DNA of 64,000 nt from an uncultured Lachnospiraceae bacterium (GTDB lineage: Bacteria; Bacillota; Clostridia; Lachnospirales; Lachnospiraceae): NCBI GenBank assembly GCA_945621435.1, contig CALZBR010000012.1, positions 1-64,000 of the forward strand. Reading direction: 5' to 3'. Under the pieces are notes generated by a model. The model searched no databases and was not told the DNA's origin. It saw nothing but the letters and a program-made list of their open reading frames with translations. Below, one piece after another: positions 40,029-49,414 of the stretch. The translations under genes were made by a program, and so were the position numbers. Within the stretch, counting starts at the first letter, position 1. Each line of letters opens with the position of its first letter.

Positions 40029-40063
40029 TTTCGTCTCCTTTTCTTTCCTGTTTTCTTTGTATT

Positions 40064-40071
40064 AATGTATG
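40064..40071 (-). promoter_or_regulatory. Candidate SigE-type -10 element for cotJABC
   Basis: CATACATT 36 nt upstream of the cotJA ATG resembles the SigE -10 (CATACAnT); the -35 match is weak. Confidence 0.35.
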
Positions 40072-40098
40072 AAAGGAACAGAAATTAGTGCATAAAAA

Positions 40099-40136
40099 GA
40101 CACCCTGATGCATATATGAATATGCTTCAGGGCGTC
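40099..40136 (-). terminator. Intrinsic terminator downstream of degV
   Basis: GACGCCCTGAAGCATAT-(4)-ATATGCATCAGGGTGTC followed by TTTTT on the minus strand (near-perfect 17-bp stem). Confidence 0.85.
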
Positions 40137-40205
40137 CTATGCTTTTCTATTGCTTTTTGCCTCTCTTTTGGACATAATTGCATAAGGTTTTAGCCTGCCA
40201 AAACC

Positions 40206-41075
40206 TTATCGGGATTCTCCCATAAAGAACAGTGCTATGGTTCCCGGACCGGCATGAGCTCCTATGGTGGGACCGATATTATTAATCAGGAAATGTTCCA
40301 TACCAAATCTCTTCTTAATCTGTTCCTGAACATACTCCGCATCCTCCAACGCATCTCCATGGCTGATGAACACATAATCTTCCCTGTTCTCCTGCTCCCA
40401 GCTGCCCATCTTCTCCGCCATATAATCCACCAGAGAGTTAAGGGCTTTTTTCCTTCCTCTGACTTTGTTCAACACAATCAAATGTCCCTCTTGGTCGACG
40501 TGAAGTCTGGGTTTCACTCCTATCATAGTACCCAGAACGGCAGCTGTCTTACTGACACGTCCGCCTCTGTATAAATGAAACAAATCATCTACGGTGAACA
40601 CATGAGTAAAATTATCCAAATGCTCATTTAACCATTTTTCAGTTTCTTCCATAGAAGTACCGGCATCTCTCAATTTAGCTGCCTTATGTACAAGTAAACC
40701 TTCACCCATGGAAGCACACAAACTGTCCACCACAATAATCTTGACCTCCGGATGCTCCTCCATTACCTCCTGTGCAGCTATGCGGGCACTGCTGCAGGTC
40801 CCGCTTAGCCCCGAGGAGAAGGCAAGATACATAATCTCGTTGTTCTCCTTGATACACTCTTCGAAGAATTCCTTAACCTCTTCCGGATTGGCCTGCGAGG
40901 TAGTGGGCATTTTCCCTTCCCGCATCATATGATAGAAAAGCTTCCAATCCAGTTCATTCTCTTTATTGTATGAAATTCCGTCCACAATATAGCTTAGAGA
41001 AATACAGTCAATATTGTGTTCTTTCAAGTATTCACTCGGCAAATCAGCGGTATTATCTGTGACAAGCTTAAACAT
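40206..41075 (-). CDS. DegV family fatty-acid-binding protein
   Basis: KLVTDNTADLPSEYLKEHNIDCISLSYIVDG; TSQANPEEVKEFFEE; FSSGLSGTCSSARIAA; GPTIGAHAGPGTIALFFMG. Confidence 0.94.
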   Translation of the reverse strand: MFKLVTDNTADLPSEYLKEHNIDCISLSYIVDGISYNKENELDWKLFYHMMREGKMPTTSQANPEEVKEFFEECIKENNEIMYLAFSSGLSGTCSSARIAAQEVMEEHPEVKIIVVDSLCASMGEGLLVHKAAKLRDAGTSMEETEKWLNEHLDNFTHVFTVDDLFHLYRGGRVSKTAAVLGTMIGVKPRLHVDQEGHLIVLNKVRGRKKALNSLVDYMAEKMGSWEQENREDYVFISHGDALEDAEYVQEQIKKRFGMEHFLINNIGPTIGAHAGPGTIALFFMGESR

Positions 41076-41146
41076 TTTATTGTCTCCTTATGAATTCCAC
41101 ATATACAACTAGATTATACAGTTTTTAATACTATTTGTCTATACAT

Positions 41147-42589
41147 TTATTCTCTCGAGCCAGGAAGTCTTCGTCTGATCAGTCTGTTCTTTAGATTTTT
41201 CCAATCAAAGGGAATAAGAGGGTAAATATAGCTTCTTCGAGATATTGTTTTATTACAGCAAACAGCAAGCACAGCAATGATCACAGCCGCAACATAACCG
41301 GCCAATCCAAAGATCTGTGTCATTATCAGATTAAGCATCCGCAAGAATTTCAGTGCATATCCAAGTTCATAATTTGCCTGTGTATAGTTTGCAATCGCCA
41401 CAAATGCCATATATAACATAACTTCACTGCTGAACCATCCGCTGTTAACAGAGAATTCCCCCAACACCAGAGCAGCCATGACACTTAATGGAGTGGTCAG
41501 CATATTCGGCGTGTTTATTGCCGCAAGCTTTAGCCCATCTATCGCAAGTTCCAACAACAAGAATTGCCATATCAACGGAATATTGGGTTCTTCTTTTAGC
41601 AAAATAAACGAAAAACTTTCAGGGACTAACTCTGTCTGATTCATCAGCAACAGAAAAGTTGGTGTTACAAAATAAGTAAATAATGTAATAATAAATCTGG
41701 TTAATCGTAAATAGGTTCCGGTAATCGGCGGGAAATAATAATCATCCGCTTCTTCTACCACATCGAATATGGTCGTCGGCAGTATCATTGCCGAGGGCGA
41801 ATTATCCACCAGAATCACAATGTTTCCCTCCAGAACCTGAGCTGCTGCTGTATCGGGACGCTCCGTGTACTTAAACTTCGGGAAGGGATTATACCAGCGC
41901 TTACGATACAGACATTCTGCCAAGGATTCCTGATTCATAGACAGAGCATCCACCTTAATATGATTTATTTTACTCCTGACTTCCCTCAACAGTCCTTCAT
42001 CAACTCTGTCATTCATATAACAAAGCACAATGTCTGTTTTTGAACTCTTTCCGGCATTCAGCATCTCCATACATAATTCTGTACTTCTGATTCTGCGGCG
42101 AATAAGTGCCGTATTTGCCACGATGGTTTCCACAAACCCATCTTTGGATCCCCGCAGCACCTTATCTTTTTCCGGCTCTTCGACACTTCTTGCAGGATAT
42201 GTTCTGGAATCGATCAGCAATACTTTACGAAAACCGTCAATTAACAGAAGAAACATACCGGAAAGCAACGAATTGACAATTTTTTCACAGTCATCTTCCA
42301 CCTCCACTTCAACGTAGGGGATAAAGCTCCTGGAAATCTCATCCATGTTCTGTGGCATATCTTCCTTCTTGATATCCATTAAATACTGTAACAGCTTTTG
42401 CATTAAATCATCCTTACAAAAACCATCAACCAGATACATACAGGCTTCTCTGTTTCCTATCGTTATCCTCCGACAGATCAAATCAAAGTTCTGATTTACT
42501 TTAAGGTACAGATTCAGATATTCTACATCTTTTTTTAGATTTCCGGTCAGTTTATAATCTTTACATTGTTCAAGACTTGTTTTTTCCAA
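41147..42589 (-). CDS. GerA/SpoVAF family spore germination membrane protein (TTG start)
   Basis: RSFIPYVEVEVEDDCEKIVNSLLSGMFLLLIDG; NIVILVDNSPSAMILPTTIFDVVEEADDYYFPPITGTYLRLTRFI; GGAG SD 8 nt before TTG at 42589. Confidence 0.88.
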   Translation of the reverse strand: MEKTSLEQCKDYKLTGNLKKDVEYLNLYLKVNQNFDLICRRITIGNREACMYLVDGFCKDDLMQKLLQYLMDIKKEDMPQNMDEISRSFIPYVEVEVEDDCEKIVNSLLSGMFLLLIDGFRKVLLIDSRTYPARSVEEPEKDKVLRGSKDGFVETIVANTALIRRRIRSTELCMEMLNAGKSSKTDIVLCYMNDRVDEGLLREVRSKINHIKVDALSMNQESLAECLYRKRWYNPFPKFKYTERPDTAAAQVLEGNIVILVDNSPSAMILPTTIFDVVEEADDYYFPPITGTYLRLTRFIITLFTYFVTPTFLLLMNQTELVPESFSFILLKEEPNIPLIWQFLLLELAIDGLKLAAINTPNMLTTPLSVMAALVLGEFSVNSGWFSSEVMLYMAFVAIANYTQANYELGYALKFLRMLNLIMTQIFGLAGYVAAVIIAVLAVCCNKTISRRSYIYPLIPFDWKNLKNRLIRRRLPGSRE

Positions 42590-42594
42590 ATCAA

Positions 42595-42647
42595 AAGCTC
42601 CTTTTCGGCATGATACAGTTGTTTAAAGTATAACCAAAAAGGAGCTT
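42595..42647 (-). promoter_or_regulatory. Stem-loop overlapping the SD of the spoVAF/gerA-like gene, probably also the dUTPase terminator
   Basis: mRNA AAGCTCCTTTT-(31 nt)-AAAAGGAGCTT-TTGATTTG: perfect 11-bp stem whose 3' arm is the SD, followed by TTTT. Confidence 0.7.
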
Positions 42648-42660
42648 ACTATTCTTAAAT

Positions 42661-43173
42661 CTATTTTGTTGTACTTCCAAATCCGCCGTTTCGGATTCCT
42701 TCTGCCTCATCATCAACCGTAATGCCATATTCCAGGAAAATACCCTGTGCAAATCCGGTTCCCTGAGACACATCCACTGTTTTTCCCTCATTGGAATCAT
42801 TGGTCATCTTGATAAAGATATGTCCCTCATTGTCAGAATAGAAATAGTCACTGTCAATTATTCCAACCGTATTATTCATCTGCAATCTGTACTTGAATCC
42901 GAGACCGCTTCTGGGATAGACTTTCAGCACCCAATCTTCATCCATTTTCACACGGATACCCGTAGGGATTTTGATGGTGGATGCAGGCGGCAGTGAAAAA
43001 GAAAAGGGCGCATAAAAGTCATAACCTGCACTTCCCTTGGTTGCACGTTTTGGCAACTCCAGGGAATCATACATATCTTTTATGTCTGTTTCCGTATATT
43101 GCGGAAATTCCTCTGTCATGGCAGCAATGAAATTATCCTGTGTTACTTTAAAAAACTGTGCAATGCGTTTCAT
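42661..43173 (-). CDS. dUTPase-family protein
   Basis: RATKGSAGYDFYAPFSFSLPP; GIRVKMDEDWVLKVYPRSGLGFKYRLQMNNTVGIIDSDY; GFGSTTK C-terminus. Confidence 0.9.
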   Translation of the reverse strand: MKRIAQFFKVTQDNFIAAMTEEFPQYTETDIKDMYDSLELPKRATKGSAGYDFYAPFSFSLPPASTIKIPTGIRVKMDEDWVLKVYPRSGLGFKYRLQMNNTVGIIDSDYFYSDNEGHIFIKMTNDSNEGKTVDVSQGTGFAQGIFLEYGITVDDEAEGIRNGGFGSTTK

Positions 43174-45104
43174 TGGTGATTTTCCTTTCGTATAAATTCG
43201 ACGAACTCATCCTTGGGCAAGGGTTTGGAATAGAAAAATCCCTGAATATATTCACATTCCAGCTGTGAAAACTGTTCTGCCAGACCTGCTGTTTCTATGC
43301 CCTCTACCACAATTTTCAGATTCATATCCTTAATCATTCGAATCATATTTCTCAATACAATTTCGTATTTTGAATCAGTACTCATATTGGCAAAATCTTT
43401 GTCCAGTTTTACAATACTCAGCGGCAAAGACGCAACTCTCTGCATATTGGAATATCCGGTTCCAAAATCGTCCAGCGATAATGCTATTCCGGCATCTGCC
43501 AAAGCATTTATATTGTCCATCATAATATTTTGTGAATAAGTTGTGGCAGTTTCCGTTATCTCCAGATTAATCTGATCCGGTGAAATATCGTACTTTTTCA
43601 GCAGTTCAATTATCTCCTGTGCCAAATCTGCTTTCATACACTGTACAACGGACAGGTTCACTTCAACATATTCCATGTTTAATGCTTTATACTCTTCACT
43701 CGCGATAAATCTGAAAACTTCATTCAAAACAAAATCTCCGATTCTCTGAATCGCACCATTCTTCTCTGCTGCAGGTATAAAGATATTCGGAGAGATTTCT
43801 CCGTACTCTTCATCATTCAGACGTAACAAAGCTTCTGCCGAATTAAATCGCCCTTCTTTAACCGAGTAAATCGGCTGATAGTATACTGAAAGATTCCCCT
43901 TGATCAGAGCCCTCTCTATGATCAAATCTATATCACGAATCATATTACAATTGCCATCTTGCAGTAAATCCTTGGCGCGATGTATGGTATTGCCTGATTT
44001 ATCTTCCCATTCCATTCCGGTTCCAAAGGCAAGCATGGTCTGCAGATCCGAAACATCCTCCGGACAACAAACCAGACAGATTTGTGTCACAACATTGATT
44101 TCCATTTGTCTCAATTCAAAAGGAAAGGTCAATTTTTCCAATAACCTATTTGCAAGCTCTTCCGATCTTGACAATCTGTCCGGTCCCAAGGCCAGACAAA
44201 ATCTTCCGGATTGTAAATAATAAGAATCAATATCCTGAAGCAGATTCCCGCATGCATCTTCGATCCTTTCGGAAACAGCTTTCAGCAGATCGTTTGTGTC
44301 CTGAAAGCCAAGCATATCATTTAATGATTTATAGTTGCAAATCCGAATTATCAATACATGCATAGGCTTTTCGTTACAAAAAGCCTTCTGCATATCCATC
44401 TCAAAAGTGTTCAGTCTTCCAAAACCCGTAACTGATTCACGGCGTTCTTCCGGTCGTTGAATCAACAGCATAATAATAATGATTCCCAGTGCCTGGGAAA
44501 ACATCTCTATCACTAATTCCGGTCTGAACATTTGTATTGCCACTGCTACAGGCATAGCTAAAAACATGCAGAACATCGCCCAAAACTGAAGGCGCTGAAA
44601 CAGCTTCTTAAAGTGTATCAGATACACAAACCCGCAAATCCAATAAATCGCTGCACTGATGTAAAAGATAAAGAACCAGGAGCCTCTCACATAATTCAGT
44701 TCATGATCAATCTCAAATAATTTATGATTGAACGGATTGATTAAAGAGCAACAGAGGACACATAAATATGGCAAAGTAACCAAAGCGACCAAAACAGGTC
44801 TCTTCTTTACTCTGTGCCAGGTATCTGTCTGTTCAACCAGATACGCAATATACATGGGCACACAGAGATTATGAAGCACCAGATATCCGTTGTGAAAAAA
44901 ATACCTTGCTTCAATAAACTCATCTGCCATATTATCCATAGAAATGCAGACAATATCAAAACACACACTGATTATCGCCAGCAGAACCACATATCCAAAA
45001 TACCGGTTCCTTTTATTATGTAGCATTCCTCGTAGCAACATAATCACTGAAATTATGACCAATATTGCCAGCGCACAATAATTAAATATATTAATTCTTT
45101 CCAT
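43170..45104 (-). CDS. Multi-TM protein with degenerate GGDEF and C-terminal EAL (c-di-GMP phosphodiesterase) domain
   Basis: N-terminal ~7 TM; SAEALLRLNDEEYGEISPNIFIPAAEKNG; VNLSVVQCM; EITETATTYS; LDDFGTGYSNM; no intact GGDEF motif. Confidence 0.92.
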   Translation of the reverse strand: MERINIFNYCALAILVIISVIMLLRGMLHNKRNRYFGYVVLLAIISVCFDIVCISMDNMADEFIEARYFFHNGYLVLHNLCVPMYIAYLVEQTDTWHRVKKRPVLVALVTLPYLCVLCCSLINPFNHKLFEIDHELNYVRGSWFFIFYISAAIYWICGFVYLIHFKKLFQRLQFWAMFCMFLAMPVAVAIQMFRPELVIEMFSQALGIIIIMLLIQRPEERRESVTGFGRLNTFEMDMQKAFCNEKPMHVLIIRICNYKSLNDMLGFQDTNDLLKAVSERIEDACGNLLQDIDSYYLQSGRFCLALGPDRLSRSEELANRLLEKLTFPFELRQMEINVVTQICLVCCPEDVSDLQTMLAFGTGMEWEDKSGNTIHRAKDLLQDGNCNMIRDIDLIIERALIKGNLSVYYQPIYSVKEGRFNSAEALLRLNDEEYGEISPNIFIPAAEKNGAIQRIGDFVLNEVFRFIASEEYKALNMEYVEVNLSVVQCMKADLAQEIIELLKKYDISPDQINLEITETATTYSQNIMMDNINALADAGIALSLDDFGTGYSNMQRVASLPLSIVKLDKDFANMSTDSKYEIVLRNMIRMIKDMNLKIVVEGIETAGLAEQFSQLECEYIQGFFYSKPLPKDEFVEFIRKENHQ

Positions 45105-45156
45105 AACGCATCACCATTCATGCTCTTTAGCATGAGCCAAAATGCAGCCTCTTTTC

Positions 45157-45717
45157 TCAATCACAACAGCCGCAGATATTGTCAGGTTTTCTGGTCATTT
45201 CATAATTGTCCGAGTAATTGCCGCAATGCAGTACCGGAACCGTAGGATCAGACTGCCTGAGACTTGCCTGGACATCAATCACCCGCTGATTTGCACTACC
45301 TTTCCACAGAAGTTTCACGTCCTTTTCTTCCTCATGAAATTCTCCGTCCACAACTACATCCACATATTTCATCATCGGATAATATAAAATATTTTCCCAT
45401 ATATCTCCGGTATATAACCAAATCGTCTTCTGCGGATATTTTTCTTTTATCTCTGCCATGAATTCCCTGACACCCAGTCTGTTAGCCGGATGCAAAGGAT
45501 CCCCTCCCGAAAAGGTAATCCCAGAAATATAACTCTTATCCAATTGTTCAAATATCTCAGCTTTAGCTGCCTCGTCGAAGGGCAATCCGCCATCCGGATC
45601 CCAGGTGATGGGATTCTGACAATTTTTACAACAATGATTGCATCCCGCTACCCAGAGTACAACTCTTAGGCCATCTCCGTTGAGCATATCGTCTTTGGTA
45701 ATATTATGATATCTCAT
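45157..45717 (-). CDS. nrdG: Anaerobic ribonucleotide reductase-activating protein
   Basis: VAGCNHCCKNCQNPITWDPDGG (radical-SAM CxxxCxxC-type); TFSGGDPLHP. Confidence 0.95.
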   Translation of the reverse strand: MRYHNITKDDMLNGDGLRVVLWVAGCNHCCKNCQNPITWDPDGGLPFDEAAKAEIFEQLDKSYISGITFSGGDPLHPANRLGVREFMAEIKEKYPQKTIWLYTGDIWENILYYPMMKYVDVVVDGEFHEEEKDVKLLWKGSANQRVIDVQASLRQSDPTVPVLHCGNYSDNYEMTRKPDNICGCCD

Positions 45718-47879
45718 TACATGGATTTCCTTTCTGCAATTTCAGCCATTTTAGCATCGTTAAGTCTGGTATCTCCATGCACACGGGAATAGGACAAATA
45801 GCCGTTCATACGATCAATCTTTGTCAGATTGCGGCTTCCGCATTTTGGACATACATCCATTTCCAGCTCCTGGTGTCCGCAGTCATCGCAATATGCCAGT
45901 GAAAGATTGACACCCTCATAAAATCCCATATCCATTGCACGGTGAATCAAGGTCTTAATCGCTTCGATATTGTAATCAACGGGATATTTTACATACTGAA
46001 TCTTTCCACCGTTACACAGATCCCAGAAACGGTCTTCTTTATCCTGCTTTTCAATCGGAGTGATATCTTCCGAAACATGACAGTGAAAACTGTTGCTCAC
46101 ATATTCCCTGTCAGACACCCCTTCCACAATACCGAATTTATTGCGGAACTGCTTAACCTGAACACCGCAAAGGTTTTCGGCAGGAGTACCGTAAATCGCA
46201 TATAGGTTACCGTCTTCTTCTTTGAATTCGTTTACTTTATTGTTGATATACTCCATTACTTCCAGCGCAAATGCACCGTCTTCCACAAGCGACTTGCCAT
46301 TGTAGAGCTCCTGCAATTCATTTAACGCCGTGATTCCAAAACTGGCGGTTGCTGATTTAAGAAGCGGCTTAATCTTATCGTGGAACTCCAGATGTCCGCC
46401 GAGGAAACCGCCTTCACAATATGCCAGGGGATTGGTGGAGGCTCTCATCTCGCCCAAATAAGCATAGGTACGAATATGAAGCTGTCGAATCAGATTCAAA
46501 TAGTAATCAAGTACCTCATAGAAATCCTTACTCTCTTTTCTTGACTTAGCAAGAATCATTGGCAGATGCAGTGAAACCGCTCCGATATTAAATCTTCCCA
46601 CAAACACCGGTACATCTGTTTCATCAGCAGGATGCATACCACCTCTTTCATACCAGGGAGAAAGGAACGCACGACAACCCATGGGCGAGATGATTTTCCC
46701 ATACTGTTTGTAAATACTTGCCACATAGCCCTTTCCGGTCAGGCTCAACCAGTCGGGATACATGGTTTTTGCGGAACATTTCACGCCTGCATCAAATACA
46801 TCCTCAAGAGGCTTTCCGGGACCATGCAGATTCTCATCATATAAGAAAACAATCTTAGGGAACAGCACCGGTTTCTTACACTCTTTCTTTCCCTGACCTC
46901 TTCTGCGTACATTAAGCATGGTAATGGTAGCCAGCTTAGCAAATCTTCCCGTACCGGTACCTGCAGTTACCGTTATGAAAGGATAGTCACCGCGGCTGCT
47001 TCCAACCGTATTAAATTTATACTCCCAGCCCTGGAAGCCCTGCTCAAATTCCTTAACGACATCGCTGTAGGCTTCCGCTTCAGCCGTATCTTTATCAATT
47101 CCGAGTCTCATATACTTGTCCATATACCTCTGATAGGATTTCTCTGCATAAGGCTCCAGAATCAGATCCACACTGGGCACGGTAAACCCACCGTACTGCT
47201 GGCTTGCCGCACTAAGTACAATGTCCCCGATGACATCAAAAGCAACGTCCAGTGATTTGGGCTCATTGTACCATACATTTCCCATTTCAAAGCCGCCTTT
47301 CAAAACGTTCTCCACGTCAAAAAGACAGCAGTTCATGGTATCTCTTCTTGCAGACATGTCATGAATATAGATATATCCGTCTCTGCATGCCTGAATCTCT
47401 TCAGTTGTCAGGAAAAACTTCTGATACAGCTCTTTATTCAGCTGATTAAAAATCAGACTTCTCTTTGTCGCCACAAGTGCTGAATCCGTGTTTGCATTTT
47501 CCTTATCACCGATATACATGATAGACTGACTCTTTTTGTATACATCATCTAACATACGCACAAAGTCCTGCTTATAGTTACGATAGTCTCTGTAACTCTT
47601 CGCAACCACAGGCTTTACCTCTTCCAGCGCGCTCTCTACAATATTGTGCATCACCGGGATCGGTACTTCATTAGACTCAAGCTCATTTACCTTATCCAAT
47701 ACATGTTGGCAGATATGTCTCTCATCTTCCTCTGTAAATTTTGTCAGTGCCCTGTATGCACTTTTCCCTACAGCACTGATAACCTTCTGAACATTGAAGG
47801 CTTCCTTGCTGCCATCTTTCTTTATTACAAAAATCTCTCTTTGAGGTTTATATTCCTCTCCGTAATTAATCTCTGCCAT
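45717..47879 (-). CDS. nrdD: Anaerobic (class III) ribonucleoside-triphosphate reductase
   Basis: ATP-cone N-terminus; CDDCGHQELEMDVCPKCGSRN zinc site; glycyl-radical region RMNGYLSYSRVHGDTRLNDAKMAEIAER. Confidence 0.97.
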   Translation of the reverse strand: MAEINYGEEYKPQREIFVIKKDGSKEAFNVQKVISAVGKSAYRALTKFTEEDERHICQHVLDKVNELESNEVPIPVMHNIVESALEEVKPVVAKSYRDYRNYKQDFVRMLDDVYKKSQSIMYIGDKENANTDSALVATKRSLIFNQLNKELYQKFFLTTEEIQACRDGYIYIHDMSARRDTMNCCLFDVENVLKGGFEMGNVWYNEPKSLDVAFDVIGDIVLSAASQQYGGFTVPSVDLILEPYAEKSYQRYMDKYMRLGIDKDTAEAEAYSDVVKEFEQGFQGWEYKFNTVGSSRGDYPFITVTAGTGTGRFAKLATITMLNVRRRGQGKKECKKPVLFPKIVFLYDENLHGPGKPLEDVFDAGVKCSAKTMYPDWLSLTGKGYVASIYKQYGKIISPMGCRAFLSPWYERGGMHPADETDVPVFVGRFNIGAVSLHLPMILAKSRKESKDFYEVLDYYLNLIRQLHIRTYAYLGEMRASTNPLAYCEGGFLGGHLEFHDKIKPLLKSATASFGITALNELQELYNGKSLVEDGAFALEVMEYINNKVNEFKEEDGNLYAIYGTPAENLCGVQVKQFRNKFGIVEGVSDREYVSNSFHCHVSEDITPIEKQDKEDRFWDLCNGGKIQYVKYPVDYNIEAIKTLIHRAMDMGFYEGVNLSLAYCDDCGHQELEMDVCPKCGSRNLTKIDRMNGYLSYSRVHGDTRLNDAKMAEIAERKSM

Positions 47880-47957
47880 GTTACCCTTTCCTTCCCTTCA
47901 TAAAGCATTTTATGATATGATTAACTAAAATCAACGGTTTCAAAGGTTATATTCTCC

Positions 47958-48004
47958 CTACAAAATATTGGAGTCCATTCTCTTCCGTCATCAATATATT
48001 GTGT
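47958..48004 (-). promoter_or_regulatory. Tandem NrdR-box-like sites upstream of nrdDG
   Basis: ACACAATATATTGATG (48004-47989) and CTCCAATATTTTGTAG (47973-47958), start-to-start 31 bp. Confidence 0.7.
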
Positions 48005-48070
48005 CCGATATTAACAGTATATTATATGCAATCTTCTCTTGTCAATCTACTCTTGCCTAAAATATTAACA

Positions 48071-48107
48071 AAAAAAGCACCCATAATTTGAACATTTGGA
48101 TGCTTTG
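48071..48107 (-). terminator. Intrinsic terminator downstream of the WYL regulator
   Basis: AGCATCC...GGGTGCT stem followed by TTTTTTT on the minus strand. Confidence 0.7.
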
Positions 48108-48128
48108 TATGTATAACAATGCCGTATC

Positions 48129-49154
48129 TTATTCGTCTTTCGAAAGCGTGAGCGGCAATACATCTGCCAGATTCATGGTAGTCACAATATCTGAAAGCCA
48201 TTGTCTGTAGCTTTCTTTTACTGTGGCAGGAGAAACAATCACCGCTTCTCTTCCGATTCCTGCCAGCCAGCCGAAAAACTGCCCGCTCACAGCCACTTTT
48301 GCCCTGATTCGGAACACCCTTTCCGTCACAGGCCGAATATCCGCATCTTTTCCAAATCTGTCAAGCACAACACCTATAAGTCTATTCGGAAATTGAAGAG
48401 TAACTATCTCTTCTTCCCCTCCAAACATTCCAAAAGTCCGGTTTGCATAAGCAGCAGGATCCGTTTGGGAAAATTGCTCCATGCCCTCGCGGTCTTCCTT
48501 TAAAACCTTTGCCTGCCCCATTTTATCCACACGATAATGCTTTATTATCCCGTCCACACTGTCGTAGGCAGCAAGGTAATAGTTTTCCTCCCGCCAGATC
48601 AATGCCCATGGACTAACTTTGCGTTTACCGCCCACTCTGGGCACAAGTTCTTTTTTCAGATTCCAATCCATATATTGGAATTCAATCTGTTTGTTCTCCT
48701 GTATTGCACGATGAATGGTATCCGTATTGTAATAAATACTCTCATTTTCCGTCTTGATACGTCCCGCAACATACACCTGGCGTTGCAGCTTACCGGCATC
48801 GTATTTTCCCGCAAGAAGTTCTATTTTTTTGATTAAGCTTCTAGATTTTCTTGTAGTTATAAATCTTGATGCCTGAACCGCATCAACCAGCAGTTTCAGT
48901 TCAGCCAGTTCAAACTCCCTGCCGGCAAGATAATAACCGCCACCCAATCTGCTCTGGACCCGGATAATGTCATAGCCGAATTCGCAGAGCTTTTCGATAT
49001 CATCGTAAATGCTTTTTCTCTCGGAATGAATACCATTTGCTTCCAGATAACTGATGATCTCTGCTGTTGTAGCAGGATGATTTTCATCGGTTTTTTCGGT
49101 GAGAAGCTTAATGATATACAGCAGCTTCAGTTTCTGTCCTGCAGACTTTGCCAT
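48129..49154 (-). CDS. WYL-domain HTH transcriptional regulator
   Basis: HTH_11-like N-terminus (LLYIIKLLTEKTDENHPATTAEIISYLEANGIHSERKSIYDDIEKLCEFGYDI); WYL region SPWALIWREENYYLAAYDS...HYRVDKM. Confidence 0.92.
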   Translation of the reverse strand: MAKSAGQKLKLLYIIKLLTEKTDENHPATTAEIISYLEANGIHSERKSIYDDIEKLCEFGYDIIRVQSRLGGGYYLAGREFELAELKLLVDAVQASRFITTRKSRSLIKKIELLAGKYDAGKLQRQVYVAGRIKTENESIYYNTDTIHRAIQENKQIEFQYMDWNLKKELVPRVGGKRKVSPWALIWREENYYLAAYDSVDGIIKHYRVDKMGQAKVLKEDREGMEQFSQTDPAAYANRTFGMFGGEEEIVTLQFPNRLIGVVLDRFGKDADIRPVTERVFRIRAKVAVSGQFFGWLAGIGREAVIVSPATVKESYRQWLSDIVTTMNLADVLPLTLSKDE

Positions 49155-49316
49155 TTACGCAATGCCTCCGTCAGATGATTCATGTTCTTCCTTTGCCTTC
49201 TTTTTCTTCGCCATATTGGAACCCAGGAAAAAAGCTGCTGCTCCTGCTGTTACGGTAATCAGAATCAAAAGACCATATGACAGAAACATTCTTCCAAACT
49301 CAATCAAATTTCCCAT
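49155..49316 (-). CDS. 53-aa single-TM protein (absent from the ORF track)
   Basis: Read by hand: MGNLIEFGRMFLSYGLLILITVTAGAAAFFLGSNMAKKKKAKEEHESSDGGIA; stop abuts the WYL ORF start. Confidence 0.65.
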   Translation of the reverse strand: MGNLIEFGRMFLSYGLLILITVTAGAAAFFLGSNMAKKKKAKEEHESSDGGIA

Positions 49317-49414
49317 TTATCTTTACCAAACCTTTCAGAAACATTTGATTTCAAAATCACTCTTATATTTTCAGTATAACAACGCAATACTTCTCCGTCA
49401 AGGGCAAGAAGTCC

